Positions 8,953 to 17,827 of a DNA stretch of 64,000 nt are shown here, one piece after another. The number at the start of each line of letters is the position of its first letter. Within the stretch, counting starts at the first letter, position 1. Source of the stretch: Bacillota bacterium (lineage in GTDB: Bacteria > Bacillota > Bacilli > Paenibacillales > Paenibacillaceae); assembly GCA_023391635.1 (NCBI GenBank), contig JAEWAQ010000072.1:1-64000 (forward strand). Reading direction: 5' to 3'. The notes beneath the pieces were generated by a model, which did not search any database, had not been told where the DNA came from, and was given only the letters and a program-made list of their open reading frames with translations. The position numbers and the translations under genes are program-made.

Positions 8953-11900
8953 TCACACCGGCCGGAATGCAAGCCGGCGCAGCTCGCCGCGCTCGCCAGG
9001 CACGACCGACTCCAACAGGATGCGTATGCCGCTGCTGGCCGGGTCATCCGGAGCGACCCAGGCTCCCGGCACGTAGAAGCTGTCCGGGCTGCCGCCGCTC
9101 ATGACAGGCCGCTCGGAGCCGCCGGGAAGCCAGAGCCTCGCGATCAGGCGGCTCCCCAGGAGCACGGTCAGCTTCACATTCAAGCCCTCCGCGTGTACGC
9201 GCCAGCCGTTGTCATTCCTTGCATCTGTCAAGCTGCCGGTGAGCCAGACGGTTTCGCCGGGGCTGGCGACGATGGGGAACTGCGTCCGGGTGGCAGTGAG
9301 ATTCGCTTGATCGGCTGCGCGGACCAATTCCGTCTCGCCGACCGGGGCCACGCGCCAATTCGTTGCGCTGCGGCTCTCGAACAGCTGCACTTTGCCCGCT
9401 GGAACGCCGATCCGGCGCTCCAGTATTAGCGCGATGTTATGTTCGCCGCCCGGGCGGACGAACGGCGTCAGCGTTAGCCACGGATCATCCGGCATGACGA
9501 CGCTCGCCTCTGCGCCATCGATGTAAACGCGGACGGTACTCTGCAACCCGTTGAAATGCAAAGCGAACGTATCCGCCTGCTCGGACAGGACAATGGTGCG
9601 GCGATAGTATTCGTAGGCAACCGGGTCGTTCGGATGCCAGCCGCCGAAGGAAGTCATCGGCCAGCTGTCGTCCGATGAGGCATCGGCGTTGGGAATGGCT
9701 GTTGCTTCCGCATTCGCAACCGCGTTTGGTCCTGCGTTTGGCCCTGCGACCGACTTCGCCGCCGTACCGCCCTTGCCCGCTGCGACAAACTCCGGCCGTA
9801 CTGCTGCGTCTGCCGTCCGTTGGAACCGCCAACCCGACGTCAAATTCCGCACAGCCAACACGGCGGCCATATCGCGGACGCCTTTGCAGGAAGACAGCCT
9901 CAGACCCGGCAATCGGCGGTCATCGAAATTGGAATGTCCCCAAATTTCGATGCATCCCGACCAGCCGGACACGGCTCTCGGCTCCGGGAAAGCGACATAT
10001 CGGCTGGAGCCGCCCGGCACGACGGTGCCGACATAAGCCTGGTCCGCATAGACGGATACGATATCGCTTGCGCCGGTCACAAGGACGCCCATGCACGAAC
10101 GATCGGTCGGCGGCGCAGCTATGCCGCTGTCTGCCTTGAAAGTGGCAAATCCACGGTAAATGCCGATCTGCTCGAGCGGCCAAGGAGGTTGTCCGCCTTC
10201 TTTCGTAAATCCCGAAATGCGCTGCGTGCCCAGTAGAAGCGCTGGCGCCGCATGCCATTGCTTGACAAGTTCACGGACCTCCTCTTGCGCAATTTCTATC
10301 GGGCCTGCGGAGTTGCACGTGCCGGAAGCATCGTCATAGGAAGCGAATTTAAGCGCGTCGCCGCGAGGTATCACGATAACGTGAAGTCCACTGCCGTCCG
10401 GCCAGTCGAATTCGCAGCGTGCATGCAGCGGTCCGCTGCATACGAGCGTTGTGATATCGGCGTCCTGCGAGAGAACCGCGCCTGAAAGACGTGCTTTGGA
10501 CGGCGTGTGCAAGCGCAGCGCAATATGGACTTCCGCAGCCGACTCCTCCGCGCAGAAGATCAAGGTCAATCGCCCGTTTGCCATGGTTTGATGGAATAAT
10601 TCGGCGGTCGCATACGCAATCTCGCCCTCGATTCCGCCCCAGCGTCGAAGGGACATACGCTCCGGCAGCGCAAGGCACAGTTCGCGAGTTAAGTTGGATA
10701 CGAATGCGAGCGCGCCGCCGTCCGGGAAGCTCAGCCGATAAGGGCCGGCTGTGAATCCGCGATCTTGCAGAGAACGGTTAATGACAAGCTCGAAGTCCGG
10801 ATCGAGACCGGATTTGGAATTGAAATCGGAATTGAAATCGGAATCGAATACGGGATCGGATCCAGGATCGGGATCCCGATTGGAGTTGCATTTTGGACCG
10901 GATTTTTTATCGAATGTCGGATCTAGCGTCGGATCGGGATCGGGAACGGAGTCGGCTTCCCCCTCCATCGGCTTCGCCTCGGCAAAGGAGGGGCCGTATA
11001 CGTCCAAGATCCGGCGAAGCAGCTTGCCTTCATAGGCTTCCGGTCGGACATGCCCTTCGGGTGAAATCATTCCACCGAAATCATAGTCCGATGTCATGAA
11101 CGCCAGCGGACGCCCCCAGTTGTTGGTCGCGTTCGTGAAGCCGAAGTCCGTTCCCGACACTTGCAGATACGGTCCCAGGAGCTTGACACCGCATGACAAA
11201 AGCCGCCGGAGCAGGAAATGGCTGCGGTTCGTCTCCGTCACGAGCAGCGGCAATCCGCGTTTCTCCAGCATTCGCCTGTAAGTCAGCACGGTATCCTCGA
11301 AGGCCGGGTCTCGGTTGTCCGGATAGAAGTTGCATGTCGGCACGACGCCCGGCACATCGCCCGAGGCGGCGGTCAATCCGCCTTGACCGGCACAGGCGAT
11401 TAACGGTATCGAGATGCCATGTGTCAATGCCATGTCGCGGAGCGCCCGGATGTACCCCTGCGGATCACGGCAATCGTAGAAATCAAGTTCATTCTCAAGC
11501 TGTACCGCGATAACCGTCCCCTGCCGATTCAGCTCATATTGATGCAATAAAGGCATAATGCGATCGAACCAGCGGGCAACATGCCCCAGGTAGACCGGAT
11601 CGTTGTCGCGGAGCCTGATGCCGTCCTTCAGCAGGTAAGCCGGCAGAGCGCCTCCGTCCCATTCCGAGCAGATGTATGGACCCGGCCTCGCCACGACCCA
11701 TAGCCCCACTTCCGCCGCGAGTTCCAGAAAAGCCGCCGCATCCTTCTCCCCTTCGAATTCCCACACGCCGGCTTCCGATTCATGATAATTCCAGGGAAAA
11801 TACACATCGATGGCGTTATAACCGAACGAAACTAATTGCTCCATCCGTTGACGCCAGCAAGCGCGGGGGATGCGGAAGTAGAACAAGGAGGCGCACAAGA

Positions 11901-12012
11901 GAATCCGGCTCTGACCGTTGATCGCGACCCGGTCCGATCGGAGCGCGACCGACCATTCAGGTGGTGCTGCACTAGTCATCATTAGCCCCCCAGTCAGTGT
12001 AATCGGTATCAT
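8953..12012 (-). CDS. glycoside hydrolase family 35 beta-galactosidase, with low-complexity inserts
   Basis: A 1019-residue GH35-type enzyme. The TIM barrel covers about residues 25-345; QLENELDF (171-178) supplies the presumed acid/base Glu175 and LLVTETN (256-262) the presumed nucleophile Glu260. Beta-rich domains follow. No signal peptide is visible, so it should be cytoplasmic and act on imported galactosides. Two low-complexity stretches interrupt it: an Asp/Pro/Ser/Asn-rich segment at about 350-408, written by a degenerate GGATCG-type hexamer repeat (about 10790-10960), and an Asn/Ala/Pro stretch at about 745-770. The stop codon adjoins four CGGT copies (8938-8953). ATG 12012 follows AAAGGAACCGGTTAC; ATG 11982 after a GGGGGG run is an alternative. 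Confidence 0.88.
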   Translation of the reverse strand: MIPITLTGGLMMTSAAPPEWSVALRSDRVAINGQSRILLCASLFYFRIPRACWRQRMEQLVSFGYNAIDVYFPWNYHESEAGVWEFEGEKDAAAFLELAAEVGLWVVARPGPYICSEWDGGALPAYLLKDGIRLRDNDPVYLGHVARWFDRIMPLLHQYELNRQGTVIAVQLENELDFYDCRDPQGYIRALRDMALTHGISIPLIACAGQGGLTAASGDVPGVVPTCNFYPDNRDPAFEDTVLTYRRMLEKRGLPLLVTETNRSHFLLRRLLSCGVKLLGPYLQVSGTDFGFTNATNNWGRPLAFMTSDYDFGGMISPEGHVRPEAYEGKLLRRILDVYGPSFAEAKPMEGEADSVPDPDPTLDPTFDKKSGPKCNSNRDPDPGSDPVFDSDFNSDFNSKSGLDPDFELVINRSLQDRGFTAGPYRLSFPDGGALAFVSNLTRELCLALPERMSLRRWGGIEGEIAYATAELFHQTMANGRLTLIFCAEESAAEVHIALRLHTPSKARLSGAVLSQDADITTLVCSGPLHARCEFDWPDGSGLHVIVIPRGDALKFASYDDASGTCNSAGPIEIAQEEVRELVKQWHAAPALLLGTQRISGFTKEGGQPPWPLEQIGIYRGFATFKADSGIAAPPTDRSCMGVLVTGASDIVSVYADQAYVGTVVPGGSSRYVAFPEPRAVSGWSGCIEIWGHSNFDDRRLPGLRLSSCKGVRDMAAVLAVRNLTSGWRFQRTADAAVRPEFVAAGKGGTAAKSVAGPNAGPNAVANAEATAIPNADASSDDSWPMTSFGGWHPNDPVAYEYYRRTIVLSEQADTFALHFNGLQSTVRVYIDGAEASVVMPDDPWLTLTPFVRPGGEHNIALILERRIGVPAGKVQLFESRSATNWRVAPVGETELVRAADQANLTATRTQFPIVASPGETVWLTGSLTDARNDNGWRVHAEGLNVKLTVLLGSRLIARLWLPGGSERPVMSGGSPDSFYVPGAWVAPDDPASSGIRILLESVVPGERGELRRLAFRPV

Positions 12013-12032
12013 GTAACCGGTTCCTTTTTTAT

Positions 12033-12046
12033 ATTAAACGCTTTCA
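12033..12046 (-). promoter_or_regulatory. candidate cre or LacI-family operator upstream of the GH35 gene
   Basis: On the minus strand the site reads TGAAAGCGTTTAAT, matching the CcpA cre pattern TGWAANCGNTNWCA at 12 of 14 positions and carrying the central CG typical of LacI-family operators. It lies 21 bases upstream of the GH35 start. Either CcpA (not in this window) or the LacI-type protein encoded at 129-1157 could bind it. Confidence 0.5.
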
Positions 12047-12130
12047 TTGGGCAATACATTAGACGAAACAACGATATCTATAACAAAACGAAGATGTTTG
12101 AACGGGAGGACAACGGCACCGCTTTTCCGT

Positions 12131-12350
12131 TGCGGCGGCGAGTGGATTAGGCGCGAACAACGCCTATTTGGGTGGAGGCGCGAGGCGGCGGGCGGATTAG
12201 GCGCGGACAGCGCCTTTTTCGGCGGAGGCGCGAAGCGGCGGGCGGATTAGTCGCGGACAGCACCTTTTTCGGCGGATCGGCGGGACGACGAGCGGATTAG
12301 ACGCGGACAGCGCCTTTTTCGGCGGATCGGCGGGACGGCGGGCGAATCCG
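12131..12350. repeat. 50-bp tandem repeat array B, four to five units
   Basis: The anchor GGATTAG recurs at 12144, 12194, 12244 and 12294, with a degenerate fifth copy at 12344, giving an exact 50-bp period. Units share GCGGACAGCGCCTTTTTCGG with a few changes. In the second unit GGCGC-GGACA-GCGCC-TTTTT could form a small terminator-like hairpin on the plus strand. The array occupies most of the 424-bp non-coding gap between the EPS operon and the GH35 operon. The rest of the gap holds the GH35 control region and the hairpin at 12388-12419. Confidence 0.9.
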
Positions 12351-12387
12351 GTACGGATCGCATCTTGCGCAGCTGACATTGTCGGCA

Positions 12388-12419
12388 AATGCTCGGCGCA
12401 GGAGCCCACGCCGAGCATT
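12388..12419 (-). terminator. putative terminator of the galU EPS operon
   Basis: AATGCTCGGCG (12388-12398) and CGCCGAGCATT (12409-12419) form a perfect 11-bp stem with a 10-base loop. It lies 18 bases past the stop of the last gene of the operon (12437). The downstream T run on the minus strand is short (TTT), so termination efficiency is uncertain. Confidence 0.65.
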
Positions 12420-12436
12420 GAAGGCATCCGCCTGTG

Positions 12437-13435
12437 CTACCGCAGCGCCTGCTTCAAATAGTAGGCGAGCTTGAACAGCCGGCCGCTCACCTTCGTAATC
12501 TGATAGTACGACTTCTGCGACGCGCCGAAGGAGCGGTAGATGCGCTCAATCGGCTCGTGCATGCCCCCGTGAAAATCGAACGGCTGCCCACGCCCAGCCG
12601 CCTCGCGGATCGCATGCCAGACGAGCAAGGCATGGGCTCCGCTCTCCTTGGCCTGCGGCGTGTCTCCGCCGAGCAGATAGTACGTGCAGCGGGCATCCCG
12701 CACCACATACAACGCGCACAGCGCGCGGCCTTGCGCATCCTCCGCGAACAGAATCTGACGCATGCTCCGCTCGCCGCAAGCCCGGTCCACCGCCTGCAGC
12801 ACCTCGTAATCGTACGGCATCGTAAAATGCGGCGGGTCGAACATCGCGCGGTTGACTTCCTGAAACCGGTCCAGGTCGTCGCTTTCTACGACGCGCACCA
12901 GCCGCTCGGCCTTCCGAATGTCCGCTTGCACCTGCTCCGAGAACCCGGCGTATACCCGCTCCAAATCCGACGTATCCTCAATCATGTACGTAAACCTGGA
13001 CATTTGCCGAAATCCCCGCCAGTAGAACACGCTCCAATTCGTATTGTCGCCGTGAAACTGCTGGTTGAAATAATCGACGCGCGGCAGGCGGTCGATCAGC
13101 TCCGTATAGATGTCCCGCTCCCACGACAGCCTGTTCGCCGCCCCTGAGCCGTCGGGATAGCGGATCCAGACACCCATAGTCAGCGTCAATTGCGGCATCG
13201 AGATGACCTGGAACAACGACTTCCTCAGCTTGCGATACGGCATCGACGCGACGATCTCGCCGCCCCGCTCCACGAGCAGCACATCCCATCCGGCCGAACC
13301 GCCGCAGACGGCGTCCAGCCACCAATCGCGGTCGAACAGCGGGATGCCGGACTCCCGCTTGCACAATTCGCGGTAGCGGAACTTGGCGTCCTCCTCAGGC
13401 AACGGGATACGGGCAACAGCCGTTTCTGCTTGCAT
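12437..13435 (-). CDS. GNAT/FemAB-like transferase in the EPS operon (second copy)
   Basis: A 332-residue protein of the GNAT-fold BioF2/FemAB-like type (Acetyltransf_6 character), probably moving an acyl or aminoacyl group onto a polysaccharide or cell-wall precursor. Recognisable elements are RDWWLDAV near the N-terminus, WDVLLVERGG, the central basic helix ADIRKAERLVRVVESDD, and the C-terminal DFHGGMHEPIERIYRSFGA. It is strongly similar along its whole length to the gene immediately upstream, so the two are tandem paralogues. ATG 13435 begins one base past the upstream stop, and AAGGAG lies 13 bases before it. The exact donor and acceptor cannot be read from sequence. Confidence 0.85.
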   Translation of the reverse strand: MQAETAVARIPLPEEDAKFRYRELCKRESGIPLFDRDWWLDAVCGGSAGWDVLLVERGGEIVASMPYRKLRKSLFQVISMPQLTLTMGVWIRYPDGSGAANRLSWERDIYTELIDRLPRVDYFNQQFHGDNTNWSVFYWRGFRQMSRFTYMIEDTSDLERVYAGFSEQVQADIRKAERLVRVVESDDLDRFQEVNRAMFDPPHFTMPYDYEVLQAVDRACGERSMRQILFAEDAQGRALCALYVVRDARCTYYLLGGDTPQAKESGAHALLVWHAIREAAGRGQPFDFHGGMHEPIERIYRSFGASQKSYYQITKVSGRLFKLAYYLKQALR

Positions 13436-13436
13436 C

Positions 13437-14459
13437 CTACACCAGCACTCCTTGATTGAGATTGGAAAACATCGACAGCGTGGTGACAACTGCCGCCTGG
13501 CCGATGGCCTGCTTCAAATAGTAAGCCAGCTTGTACAGCTTGCCGTTGATCTTCGAAATTTGAAAATAGGGCTTCTGCACGGCGCCGAATGCGCGGAAGA
13601 ACGTCTCGACCGGCTCGTGCATCCCGCCATACAGATCGAGATGCTTGGTGACGGGCGCAAGCCGCTGAACGGCTTCCCACAACAGCAAGGACGATGCTCC
13701 GCTTCGACGCAGGTTCGGGTCGCCGCCCCCTAGCAAATAATAGGCGCAGTTGACGTCCCACACGATGTAAACAGCACTGTGGATCCGGCCTTCCTTGTCC
13801 ACGGCGAACCAGATTTTCCGGCATCCCCGTTCGCGGCACGCCCGGTCGACTTCGCGGATGAACTCGAGCGAATGCGGCATCTTCTCCCCCTGCCGTTCGA
13901 ACGTCATCTCGTTAATCCGGTGGAACGCTTCGATGTCGTCGCTTTCCACCACGGTCAACAGCTTCTGTGCCTTGCGAATTTCGTTGCGGGTCTTCTCCTT
14001 CATTGCCGCGTACAAGCCGTCCGTATCCCGCAAATTTTCGAGCACGTACGTATAGCGCGTCGTCTGCCGAAACCCCCGCCAGTAGAACGTGCTCCAATTC
14101 GTGATTTGCCAGTGATAGTGCTGATAATAGTAGTCCACGCGCGGCAGGCGGTCGATGATCTCCAAGTAAATCTCCTTCTCGTACGACAGCCGGGTCGCAT
14201 ACTTCTGACCGCGCGGATACCGGATCCAGATGCCCATCGTCAAGGTCAGATACGGCATGTCGATCACGTCGAAGATCACCTTCTTCGTCCGGTAGAAGGG
14301 GAGGCTCGCTACCACTTCCCCGCCCCGTTCGACCAGCAGCACATCCCAGTTGTTCGCACCGGCGGTCGCGTCCAGCCACCAATCCTGATTGATGACCGGA
14401 ATATCCGGATTGTCCCGGCACAACGCCCGATATTTGCTCTTCTCGTCCATGTCGCTCAT
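13437..14459 (-). CDS. GNAT/FemAB-like transferase in the EPS operon (first copy)
   Basis: A 340-residue paralogue of the downstream gene. Shared landmarks include INQDWWLDAT, WDVLLVERGGEVVASLPFY, RNEIRKAQKLLTVVESDD and LDLYGGMHEPVETFFRAFGA. It extends about 18 residues further at the C-terminus (GQAAVVTTLSMFSNLNQGVLV region). No signal peptide or membrane helix, so probably cytoplasmic. It lies 40 bases downstream of manC in the galU operon, which argues for a role in decorating the EPS or its lipid-linked repeat. ATG 14459 is weakly supported by GCGAGG; ATG 14450 is equally possible. Confidence 0.85.
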   Translation of the reverse strand: MSDMDEKSKYRALCRDNPDIPVINQDWWLDATAGANNWDVLLVERGGEVVASLPFYRTKKVIFDVIDMPYLTLTMGIWIRYPRGQKYATRLSYEKEIYLEIIDRLPRVDYYYQHYHWQITNWSTFYWRGFRQTTRYTYVLENLRDTDGLYAAMKEKTRNEIRKAQKLLTVVESDDIEAFHRINEMTFERQGEKMPHSLEFIREVDRACRERGCRKIWFAVDKEGRIHSAVYIVWDVNCAYYLLGGGDPNLRRSGASSLLLWEAVQRLAPVTKHLDLYGGMHEPVETFFRAFGAVQKPYFQISKINGKLYKLAYYLKQAIGQAAVVTTLSMFSNLNQGVLV

Positions 14460-14499
14460 GCCTCGCTTCTTCTTCGTAATGGTCGACGCCGACGCTGCT

Positions 14500-15873
14500 T
14501 TATCCGATCATGCCGCAGTGGCGTTCGATATCTTCCCATTCGTAATAGAGACGAATGATGTCTTCCGCGCTGACGCGGCTGCCCATCTGGACTTCGATCC
14601 ATTCCATGTCGCTGCCTGCCCGGATGCTGTGGGGCGTGCCAGCGGGAATGTGAATCGTATCGCCCACCTGCACGCGGGAACCGATATGGTTCATCACGAA
14701 AGTGCCTTCGCCGGATACGACCGTCCAATATTCGTCCCGGTTCAGGTGAAAATGATAGCTCATGCACTGACCCGCGTTCATCCGCACCGCCCGGGTCAGC
14801 ATTTCACGCCCGTCTTCCAGCTGCTTGCAATCCATCACCCGCGATGTGCCCCAGCGCTTCTCTTCATACATGGGACGTTGCCGAATATCTTTCAGCATCT
14901 CCTTGAGCTGCGGGCTGCGCGCTTTGTCTGCCACCAGGATGCCGTCGGGGCTCGCCGCAACGACGATGTCCGACAGGCCGATGACCGTCACGAGCATATC
15001 CAGTTCATTCACCACATGGGTATTGACGGAATCGGCGCTGACGAGACCTCGCCCGATCGTGCCGACGCTCATCTCCTCGGTCAGCGTGTTCCAGGTGCCG
15101 AGGTCCTTCCAGTCGCCTCCGTACGGCACGGCGACGACTGAGCCGGCTTTCTCCACCACTTCATAGTCGAAGCTGATTGCCGGCAAGCGTTCATACTGCT
15201 TCACCATCTCTTCGTAATGAATCGGCAATCCTTTGTCGATCAACAACCGGATGATCGTATCGAGTTTGAAGGCGAATACGCCGCAATTCCACAGCGCCCC
15301 CGCGGCGATCAGCGCCTCTGCTTCCGTTTCGGACGGCTTCTCGACGAATCGGCGGACCGGCCTGCAGCTCGCATCCCCGTCAGAATCCGCCTCCGGTACG
15401 ATATATCCGTACTTGGCGGACGGATACGTCGGCCGCACGCCGATCAGCGCGAGCTCCGCTCCCGTTTCCTGCAAGTCAGCTTCCAACTCGCGCACTTTCG
15501 CGAAGAAGCCGTCCTCCACGTAAGGATCGACGGGCAATACCGCGACCACTTCGTCGAGCCGGGTGCCGGCGGCATACAGATAGGTCGCCGCCAGCGCGAT
15601 CGCCGGGAACGTGTCTCGCCTGACCGGCTCGACGACGGTGGCGACCGTCTCCGGCAGTTGGCTGCGGATGATCTCCCGCTGTTTCGCGCCGACCGCCACC
15701 AAAGCGTCATTCGCGAGCCCTACCCGGCCAAGCTGCCGCCATACCCGCTGCACCATCGATTCCATCTGGCCGTCCTCGCTCTGCAGCACTTTGAGAAACT
15801 GCTTCGACCTCGTGTCGTTCGACAGCGGCCACAGCCGCTTGCCGGACCCGCCTGACAGCAGCACGATTTTCAC
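14500..15873 (-). CDS. manC: mannose-1-phosphate guanylyltransferase / mannose-6-phosphate isomerase
   Basis: A 457-residue bifunctional enzyme. The N-terminal nucleotidyltransferase carries the pyrophosphorylase signature LLSGGSGKRLWPLS (5-18; Lys where Thr is usual) and makes GDP-mannose from mannose-1-phosphate and GTP. The C-terminal cupin (about 345-445, including SYHFHLNRDEYW and IPAGTPHSI) is the type II phosphomannose isomerase domain. GTG 15873 overlaps the stop of the acetyltransferase gene by 4 bases (GTGA). It feeds the gmd and fcl enzymes encoded in the same operon. No phosphomannomutase gene was found in the window, so mannose-1-phosphate must come from an enzyme encoded elsewhere. 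Confidence 0.93.
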   Translation of the reverse strand: MKIVLLSGGSGKRLWPLSNDTRSKQFLKVLQSEDGQMESMVQRVWRQLGRVGLANDALVAVGAKQREIIRSQLPETVATVVEPVRRDTFPAIALAATYLYAAGTRLDEVVAVLPVDPYVEDGFFAKVRELEADLQETGAELALIGVRPTYPSAKYGYIVPEADSDGDASCRPVRRFVEKPSETEAEALIAAGALWNCGVFAFKLDTIIRLLIDKGLPIHYEEMVKQYERLPAISFDYEVVEKAGSVVAVPYGGDWKDLGTWNTLTEEMSVGTIGRGLVSADSVNTHVVNELDMLVTVIGLSDIVVAASPDGILVADKARSPQLKEMLKDIRQRPMYEEKRWGTSRVMDCKQLEDGREMLTRAVRMNAGQCMSYHFHLNRDEYWTVVSGEGTFVMNHIGSRVQVGDTIHIPAGTPHSIRAGSDMEWIEVQMGSRVSAEDIIRLYYEWEDIERHCGMIG

Positions 15874-16532
15874 GATCCTACCGCCTCTCGTTGTTCATTT
15901 TCCACCTTCGGTTCATGCTGATCAGCCTGCCCGTCACGCTCCTGCCTTTCCTGCAGCCCGGCTGCCGCCTCCGGCGGAAACCGCCGTTTCAGGAACCGCG
16001 CCGGCATGCCGGCATGCACCTCCTCAGCGGGAATGTCCCGTACGACCGTGCTGCGCGCGGCGGCAACCGCCATCGTGCCGATCGTCACGCCGGGATAGAC
16101 GAAGACGTCGCTGGCCACCCAGGCGCCATCCTCCAGCCGCACCGGCTTCACCATTAGCGAGAAGGCAGGGCTCGCCATGTCGTGGCTGCCGGTGCACAGA
16201 TAGCTGCGCTGGGAGACGACGCAATGCGCGCCGATGTCGATACGGTCAAGGCTGTACAGCTCGGCCCGATCGCCGATCCAGGAATGGTCGCCGATCACGA
16301 CCTTCCAAGGATACGTAACGATCGCCGTCGGGCGTACCTTGACGCCACGGCCGACGGAGGCGCCGAACAGCCGGAGCAGCCAGCGGCGAAAGCCGTACAG
16401 CGGCTGCGGCGAGCAGCGGAACAATGTCGCCTGGACGAACCACCACAGCAGTACGACCGCCCCGTTCCTCCCTCGCTCGTACCCTGCCTGGCTATACAGA
16501 TTCAACCGAATGCGATTGCTTGCCTGACTCAT
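15870..16532 (-). CDS. WcaF-like colanic-acid-type O-acetyltransferase
   Basis: A 220-residue left-handed beta-helix acetyltransferase. Hexapeptide-type repeats run through about residues 55-185 (for example GVKVRPTAIVTYPWKVVIG and GAWVASDVFVYPGVTIG). The N-terminal WWFVQATLFRCSPQPLYGFRR segment is typical of WcaF proteins. It should acetylate a sugar of the EPS repeat using acetyl-CoA. The C-terminal 30 residues are a charged tail. ATG 16532 lies within the 3' end of the upstream glycosyltransferase gene (41-base overlap), so the genes are translationally coupled. Confidence 0.85.
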   Translation of the reverse strand: MSQASNRIRLNLYSQAGYERGRNGAVVLLWWFVQATLFRCSPQPLYGFRRWLLRLFGASVGRGVKVRPTAIVTYPWKVVIGDHSWIGDRAELYSLDRIDIGAHCVVSQRSYLCTGSHDMASPAFSLMVKPVRLEDGAWVASDVFVYPGVTIGTMAVAAARSTVVRDIPAEEVHAGMPARFLKRRFPPEAAAGLQERQERDGQADQHEPKVENEQREAVGS

Positions 16533-17814
16533 AGCCCGCGTTAACCCCCCATTCCGTCACGGATTGATGAAAGGCCTCCATCACGGCATCGTAGCCGAGC
16601 TCGCGCTCCGCATACCGTCTGGCGGATTGGCCGGCCATGCGCCGGAACGCCGCGCGGTCCGCAAGCTCCCGCAGCGCTTCGGCCAGCAGCGCCGGGTCCT
16701 CCGGCGGAATCGTCTTCCCCGCGCCGGATGCCTCCATGACCGCATGAATCGCCGTCCCCTGCTCGGCCGTTGCCAGCACGCATTTGCCGCTTGCCAGCAT
16801 GCCGCCCAGCTTGGAGGGCATGACCAGATCGGACGACTTGCGCTTCTGGATCAACAGGTGAATGTCGGCTACGTTCAACAGCTCGTTCAGTCGCTCGGCA
16901 GGCTGCAGCGGCAGGAACCGGACGTTCGTCAACTGCTCGCGCATCGCTCGCTCCGTCAGCCTGCTGCGGGTCGAACCGTCGCCGCACAGCACGATGCGAA
17001 TACGCGGATGATCCCGCAGCAATTCTGCCGCATCGAGGACGACGCCCAGCCCCTGCTTCTCCCCCATATTGCCCGCATACAGCGCGACGACCTCGTCCGC
17101 GTCGCAGCCGATCCCGGCGCGCAACGCGCCAGCCTCGCCTTCCGCCAACGGCCGGACCGCCTGCAGATCGACCCAATTCGGAAAATACCGGATGCGCGAC
17201 GCCGGCACCTTCTTGTCCCGCAGCCGCCGCAGCATCGGCTCGCTGATCGAAGACACGATGCCGAACGAACGCATCATGACGCTCTCCATCCCCCCCACCA
17301 CCCGCTTCAACGTGCCGCGATTCGGCAGCAGGCCCAACTCGAATGCGGCGTCGACTTCGAAATCCTGCACGTGCAGCCACGACTTGACCCGAAACAGCTT
17401 CGCGAGCAGCAAAGCCATCGGGGAGACGACGATCGGGGGTTCGACGACGAGGCACAAATCCGGCCGCCAGAACATCTGGCCGACCAGGACGGGCAGACTT
17501 GAGATCGCGAAGCTCATCAGGTGCAGCAGCCGCTTCATGCCGGTTACGCGCCTGGGCACATATACGGGACAGCGCCATACCTGGGCCCCGTGCCATTGCT
17601 CGCGGGCGTACCGGACCGGCGAGTAGCCTGCGGGCACCTGCCATTGCGGATAATACGGCGGCGCCGTCACGACGCGCACTTCGTAGCCGCGCGCCGTCAG
17701 CCAATGCACCATCTCGCCGTTGTATTTGCCGATCCCCGTCAATTCGGGAGCGAAATTGATGCTGTACAAGAGCACCTTGCCGGAGCCCGCCTGCATACCG
17801 GAGATCAATGCCAT
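16492..17814 (-). CDS. WcaI-like glycosyltransferase, GT4
   Basis: A 440-residue GT-B fold glycosyltransferase. The N-terminal LLYSINFAPELTGIGKYNGE motif and the VRVVTAPPYYPQW segment are characteristic of the colanic acid WcaI family. The C-terminal Rossmann domain has the donor-binding GEKQGLGVVLDAAELL region and a GKTIPPEDPALLAEAL stretch. It presumably adds a sugar, likely fucose or a hexose, to the lipid-linked repeat at the cytoplasmic membrane face. ATG 17814 follows AGAGAGGGCGA. It lies 13 bases from the gmd stop, inside the precursor operon. Confidence 0.88.
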   Translation of the reverse strand: MALISGMQAGSGKVLLYSINFAPELTGIGKYNGEMVHWLTARGYEVRVVTAPPYYPQWQVPAGYSPVRYAREQWHGAQVWRCPVYVPRRVTGMKRLLHLMSFAISSLPVLVGQMFWRPDLCLVVEPPIVVSPMALLLAKLFRVKSWLHVQDFEVDAAFELGLLPNRGTLKRVVGGMESVMMRSFGIVSSISEPMLRRLRDKKVPASRIRYFPNWVDLQAVRPLAEGEAGALRAGIGCDADEVVALYAGNMGEKQGLGVVLDAAELLRDHPRIRIVLCGDGSTRSRLTERAMREQLTNVRFLPLQPAERLNELLNVADIHLLIQKRKSSDLVMPSKLGGMLASGKCVLATAEQGTAIHAVMEASGAGKTIPPEDPALLAEALRELADRAAFRRMAGQSARRYAERELGYDAVMEAFHQSVTEWGVNAGYESGKQSHSVESV

Positions 17815-17827
17815 TCGCCCTCTCTTC

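Noticed and set aside
12131..12350. CRISPR array
   Set aside because: The 50-bp units are adjacent without spacers, are imperfect copies, and no cas genes are present.
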